DNA of 64,000 nt from Konateibacter massiliensis (GTDB taxonomy: Bacteria; Bacillota; Clostridia; Lachnospirales; Lachnospiraceae): positions 248,001-312,000 of the forward strand of contig NZ_LT860099.1 in the NCBI RefSeq assembly GCF_900184995.1, written 5' to 3'. The position numbers were made by a program, and so were the translations under genes. Below the pieces are notes generated by a model, which saw only the letters and a list, made by a program, of their open reading frames with translations, did no database searches and had not been told where the DNA came from. Positions 61,291-64,000 of the stretch are shown here, piece by piece. The first letter of the stretch is position 1; every line of letters starts with the position of its first letter.

Positions 61291-62079
61291 ATGTGTAGAT
61301 TTAAATCAGCAGTAATCTTAAAAAACAGGGTGATATTAGCGCCAGAAGGGAATGAAAGTCACTCAGATTTATTAAGGAGTTTAAATATTGAAGATTCTCA
61401 TTTTAATGCATCAAAGACATTTGTTAGAGCAGAGTTAGTGCCGCCAGATGGAAATAAGGCAATTGATATTGACAAATGGGAATATATTGTTGATCAAGAT
61501 ATTGTACCCGATTGGTTTGATGAAGACTCAGGCAGATATGAAATAGAAATGCGAAATGCAGTTGGCGAATATATGAAGGATAAACTTAAAAATATTATTT
61601 GCGGATATGATTGGACACCGGTTACAGAAGGAGAATATACATATTACTTCATGAATGGAATAATGTCTAAATCCAACTTTGGAAAAACAAACGACTACAG
61701 AGAATCTGCTGTTAGAGCAGATTTGCTATCTAGTAATCTACTGGCGAATTTAAAGGAAAAGTTTGGCGATAACCTTGTTCCAATTACATTAGACCTTACT
61801 TCTATGGATGGGTTTAAAGATTACGGAAATGTAGAAGGAGATCTTCTGGCCATTCCAAATATTGAATTATTAATGAAGTTTGGAAACCAAATTCAACTAA
61901 TAGATAATTGGTATTGGCTTGCAACACCAAATCAGACTCCTTCTAGGAGAGATTCTTCCAACGTTCAGTGTGTTGGCTCCGATGGCCTCGTGGACTGCTG
62001 CGATTGTTGCTGGAATGGCAGGGGCGTGCGTCCGTTTTTTATCTTGAAATCTGATATCTTAGTATCTGCAAGTAAGTAG
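61291..62079 (+). CDS. DGR target protein (DUF6273 / lectin-like) carrying VR
   Basis: 262 residues, AAAGGAG ahead of the ATG. N-terminal module with SHSDLLRSLN and VDQDIVPDWFDE, then a region like DUF6273/C-type-lectin-type folds (YRESAVRADLLSSNLLANL, WYWLATPNQ). The C-terminal variable region is 61955-62036 (about residues 222-249). It is not in the virion gene cluster, so it may be a cytosolic or accessory binder; the ligand is unknown. Confidence 0.88.
   Translation: MCRFKSAVILKNRVILAPEGNESHSDLLRSLNIEDSHFNASKTFVRAELVPPDGNKAIDIDKWEYIVDQDIVPDWFDEDSGRYEIEMRNAVGEYMKDKLKNIICGYDWTPVTEGEYTYYFMNGIMSKSNFGKTNDYRESAVRADLLSSNLLANLKEKFGDNLVPITLDLTSMDGFKDYGNVEGDLLAIPNIELLMKFGNQIQLIDNWYWLATPNQTPSRRDSSNVQCVGSDGLVDCCDCCWNGRGVRPFFILKSDILVSASK
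61955..62036 (+). repeat. DGR variable repeat (VR)
   Basis: 82 nt aligning gap-free with TR at 62555-62636 (offset exactly 600). 14 differences, all where TR has A (10 A>G, 3 A>T, 1 A>C); no difference at any non-A base. It lies in the 3' end of the target gene. Confidence 0.95.
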
Positions 62080-62094
62080 AGGGCAGCCAGTGAA

Positions 62095-62116
62095 CAGGGC
62101 TAGGGCGTAAGCCCTG
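62095..62116 (+). other. Hairpin downstream of VR
   Basis: CAGGGCT (62095-62101) / AGCCCTG (62110-62116) with an 8-base loop, 15 bases after the target stop. DGR targets often carry a GC-rich inverted repeat downstream of VR (known for BPP-1), which helps retrohoming. A competing GGGCAG/CTGCCC pairing also exists. Confidence 0.6.
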
Positions 62117-62157
62117 CCCGTGAGCTTTGGATGAGATTGACAACAAGGAGCAAAATA

Positions 62158-62526
62158 GTGAGCGAAAATAAACTGGATATTATTGTAAAAGCAATAAATC
62201 TTATGGAATACACAATGACAATCACATCAAATAGAAAAAGATTTCCAGTTAAGCATTTAATGTTAGTAAGACGTATCCAGGAATGTTGTATGGATATTTA
62301 TGAATATTTGATTGATGCCAATAGGATTAAATTAGATACTTCAAAATCCGAACGACAAGAATTGCAGACCAAGGCGATTTCATGTTGTGATAAATTATCG
62401 TGTTATGTAGAACTTTCTATGAAATTAAATTTAGTTGGAACCGATACTGTTTCATATTGGCAAAAGCAAGTTAATGATGTGAAATATATGGCGATTGCAT
62501 GGCGCTCTAAAGACAAACAGAGATAG
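62158..62526 (+). CDS. avd: DGR accessory variability determinant (Avd)
   Basis: The GTG at 62158 (AAGGAG upstream) is preferred over 62131; about 122 residues. Four-helix layout with RKRFPVKHLMLVRRIQECCMDIYEYLIDANRI and KAISCCDKLSCYVELSMKLNL, typical of Avd, which binds the RT and template RNA. It lies between the target and TR, the standard order. Confidence 0.85.
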   Translation: MSENKLDIIVKAINLMEYTMTITSNRKRFPVKHLMLVRRIQECCMDIYEYLIDANRIKLDTSKSERQELQTKAISCCDKLSCYVELSMKLNLVGTDTVSYWQKQVNDVKYMAIAWRSKDKQR

Positions 62527-62554
62527 ATATGAAAATGGGTTGTTTGTTGCTTGA

Positions 62555-62636
62555 CTTCCAACGTTCAGTGTGTTAACTCCAATGGCAACGTGAACTACAA
62601 CGATTGTAACTGGAATGACAAAGGCGTGCGTCCGTT
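62555..62636 (+). repeat. DGR template repeat (TR)
   Basis: Template with 23 adenines in 82 nt, including AAC/AAT codon-like triplets (AACTCC, AATGGC, AACGTG, AACTAC, AACGAT, AACTGG), the arrangement that allows broad amino-acid variation after A mutagenesis. It lies between Avd and RT. A 72-codon frame across it is not a gene. Confidence 0.95.
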
Positions 62637-62755
62637 CTGGGTCGGAAGACGAAAGAAAGTAGGAGAAACACCGAAATTAGAGTCCCGATATCAAAAGAAT
62701 AGACAACCTTTCCTGTCTGATAAAAGGCAGGATAAATACAAAGGATTGAAATATT

Positions 62756-63823
62756 ATGACAGAAGATAAAACAGATTTTGAGGTCGTTACGGATTTTGGT
62801 AATTTATATCAAGCTTATAAAAAATCAAAATCAGGTAAGGGATTTTCAAAGAGCAGTCAACAATTCCAAGTGGCGACTCTTGATGGAATTCATCAAATAA
62901 AAAGAAGATTAGAAACCAAAACATACGAAGTATCTAAATATAATGAATTTACAATATATGAACCAAAAGAGAGAATTATTAAAGCAGGTTCATTTGTAGA
63001 TAAAATAGTTCAGCACAGCTTATGCGATAACGTATTAATTCCTAAATTGGAATCTGAATTTATTCAAACTAATTATGCTGGACAAATTGGAAAGGGAACG
63101 TTATACGGACTCGATTGTTTAAAGGCACAAATGTATTTGGCATATCAGAAATATGGATATAATTGTTGGATAGTTAAAGCCGATATAAGTAAATTCTTCT
63201 ATAATATAAATCGCGATATTTTAATAGATATAGTTGCTTATTTTATAGAAGATAAAGATGTATTTTGGTTGTGTAAAAAGTTTATAAATAGCACAGAAGG
63301 ATTGGGGCTTCCACTTGGAAATCAAGTAAGTCAAGTATTTGCATTATTATATCTATCCGGATTAGATCATTTTGTAACCGGCGAATTAGGTGTGAAATAT
63401 TATGGAAGGTATATGGACGACTTTTATTTAATTGTAGAAACAAAAGAATGTGCTAAGTGGTGTTTAAGTAATATTTATGAATTTGTTCATTCCCTTGGAT
63501 TAGAATTGAATAACAAAACTCAAATTATACCTTTCAAAAATGGAATTAAGTTTTGTGGTTTTCATACATATGTTACGGAAGATGGCAGGGTTATTCGTAA
63601 ATTAAAGAATGAGAACAAAAGAGCTGCAAAGAAAAAATTTAGAAAGATGGCTAACTTAGTGAATAAAGGTAAGTTAAGCAAGGATAAATTTAATGAGTCT
63701 TATTGTGCATGGAAAAATCATATTTCTCATGGAAATTGTGTTAAGTTGGGATATGAGATGGATAGGGATATAGAAGAATTATTTAATAAGTCTTGTGAAA
63801 CGAATATTTCAATAGTAGATTAG
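62756..63823 (+). CDS. DGR reverse transcriptase
   Basis: 355 residues, AAAGG ahead of the ATG. RT motifs: WIVKADISKFFYN (catalytic Asp), GLPLGNQVSQVFALLYL (DGR-type GNQxSQ), GRYMDDFYLI (YMDD) and GLELNNKTQI. It copies the TR RNA with adenine-specific errors into cDNA that replaces VR. With Avd, TR and VR it completes the system. Confidence 0.95.
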   Translation: MTEDKTDFEVVTDFGNLYQAYKKSKSGKGFSKSSQQFQVATLDGIHQIKRRLETKTYEVSKYNEFTIYEPKERIIKAGSFVDKIVQHSLCDNVLIPKLESEFIQTNYAGQIGKGTLYGLDCLKAQMYLAYQKYGYNCWIVKADISKFFYNINRDILIDIVAYFIEDKDVFWLCKKFINSTEGLGLPLGNQVSQVFALLYLSGLDHFVTGELGVKYYGRYMDDFYLIVETKECAKWCLSNIYEFVHSLGLELNNKTQIIPFKNGIKFCGFHTYVTEDGRVIRKLKNENKRAAKKKFRKMANLVNKGKLSKDKFNESYCAWKNHISHGNCVKLGYEMDRDIEELFNKSCETNISIVD

Positions 63824-63863
63824 GAAGAGAAATATGAAGCTACTTAAATATTGATATGAGAAA

Positions 63864-63893
63864 TAAATAGAGTAAAAATTTTTACTCTATTTA
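63864..63893. terminator. Perfect 30-bp palindrome, bidirectional terminator
   Basis: TAAATAGAGTAAAAA joined to its exact reverse complement, between convergent genes. A/T tracts suit termination on both strands. Confidence 0.85.
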
Positions 63894-64000
63894 TTAAGAA
63901 CCATTGATTATTTTTCTTACTGCGTAAGGAAGTAAATAATGTTCACTATGATCAATGAACTTTTGTCCATATTTATGTCTTATGTTTGTAACGTAGGTGT
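63894..64000 (-). CDS. C-terminus of a gene continuing past the window
   Basis: The minus-strand frame enters from the window edge and stops TAA at 63896-63894. Visible tail: RHKYGQKFIDHSEHYLLPYA and VRKIINGS. Function cannot be judged from 34 residues. Confidence 0.55.
   Translation of the reverse strand, partial: TYVTNIRHKYGQKFIDHSEHYLLPYAVRKIINGS

Noticed and set aside
62551-62769. 72-codon frame across the TR
   Set aside because: It lacks an SD and coincides with the template repeat; its protein-like look comes from matching the target gene.
62756-63823. Group II intron or retron reverse transcriptase
   Set aside because: GNQVSQ motif, Avd neighbour and VR/TR pair fit a DGR; no intron RNA domains or msr/msd structure seen.
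1-64000. CRISPR array
   Set aside because: No series of regularly spaced identical repeats was seen; the repeats found are operators, iterons, VR/TR and hairpins.

Overview
The window is one contiguous piece of an AT-rich (roughly one-third G+C by eye) bacteriophage or phage-plasmid genome. The host is most likely a Firmicute of the Clostridia/Lachnospiraceae type: genes are short and tightly packed, Shine-Dalgarno (SD) sites are strong GGAGG types, promoters are sigma-A-like, LexA boxes have the Gram-positive GAAC-N4-GTTC form, and the head-gene set and YonO-like RNA polymerase are typical of such phages. No host genes were recognised. Both ends cut through genes, so the element continues on either side.

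Layout. (1) 1-10.4 kb, minus strand: head and packaging genes (connector-type proteins, major capsid protein, a decoration-type protein, a protease-scaffold gene with a nested start, portal, large terminase). (2) 10.5-12.4 kb: a tRNA-Pro, then an opposite-strand Ku plus ATP-dependent DNA ligase operon, a two-gene NHEJ cassette. (3) 12.4-16.4 kb, minus: tail fibre and receptor-binding type proteins, small genes, tRNA-Ser-like and tRNA-Lys. (4) 16.7-27 kb, minus: tyrosine integrase, Rha-type antirepressor, two HU-like proteins, a metallophosphoesterase, a second tRNA-Pro, a YonO-like single-chain RNA polymerase and a CoiA-like nuclease translationally coupled to it. (5) 27-32 kb: small genes, a winged-helix replication-initiator-like protein with GTGC-type repeats upstream, an antirepressor pseudogene, and about 1.8 kb of ORF-free, C-poor then very AT-rich DNA that may hold an origin. 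(6) 32-53.7 kb, plus: an accessory island of small genes with ArdA antirestriction protein, two paralogous BRO-type antirepressors, repeated RNA hairpin motifs, a CI/Cro-type divergent switch, a second tyrosine recombinase and several decayed genes. (7) 53.7-58 kb: metallophosphoesterase, LexA-boxed Y-family polymerase operon with an SRAP protein, and a MazF/PemK toxin with a divergent XRE regulator. (8) 58-63.8 kb: a second LexA-boxed promoter with a structured leader, a sigma-like factor, a DUF262/ParB-like protein and a complete diversity-generating retroelement (DGR: target with VR, Avd, TR, reverse transcriptase).

How the parts may work together. The DGR is read directly: VR and TR align without gaps over 82 nt and all 14 differences fall at TR adenines. 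Its genes lie downstream of a promoter whose spacer contains a LexA box, so damage-induced diversification is a testable inference. Several left-half genes have good SD sites followed by ATA or ATC instead of ATG/GTG/TTG, and three of them have no canonical start. DNA repair and damage themes recur (Ku/ligase, Y-polymerase, SRAP, LexA boxes).

Many 40-100 residue genes are supported only by reading frame, SD and spacing; their functions are unknown. All family names come from recognising motifs by eye; no database search was possible.
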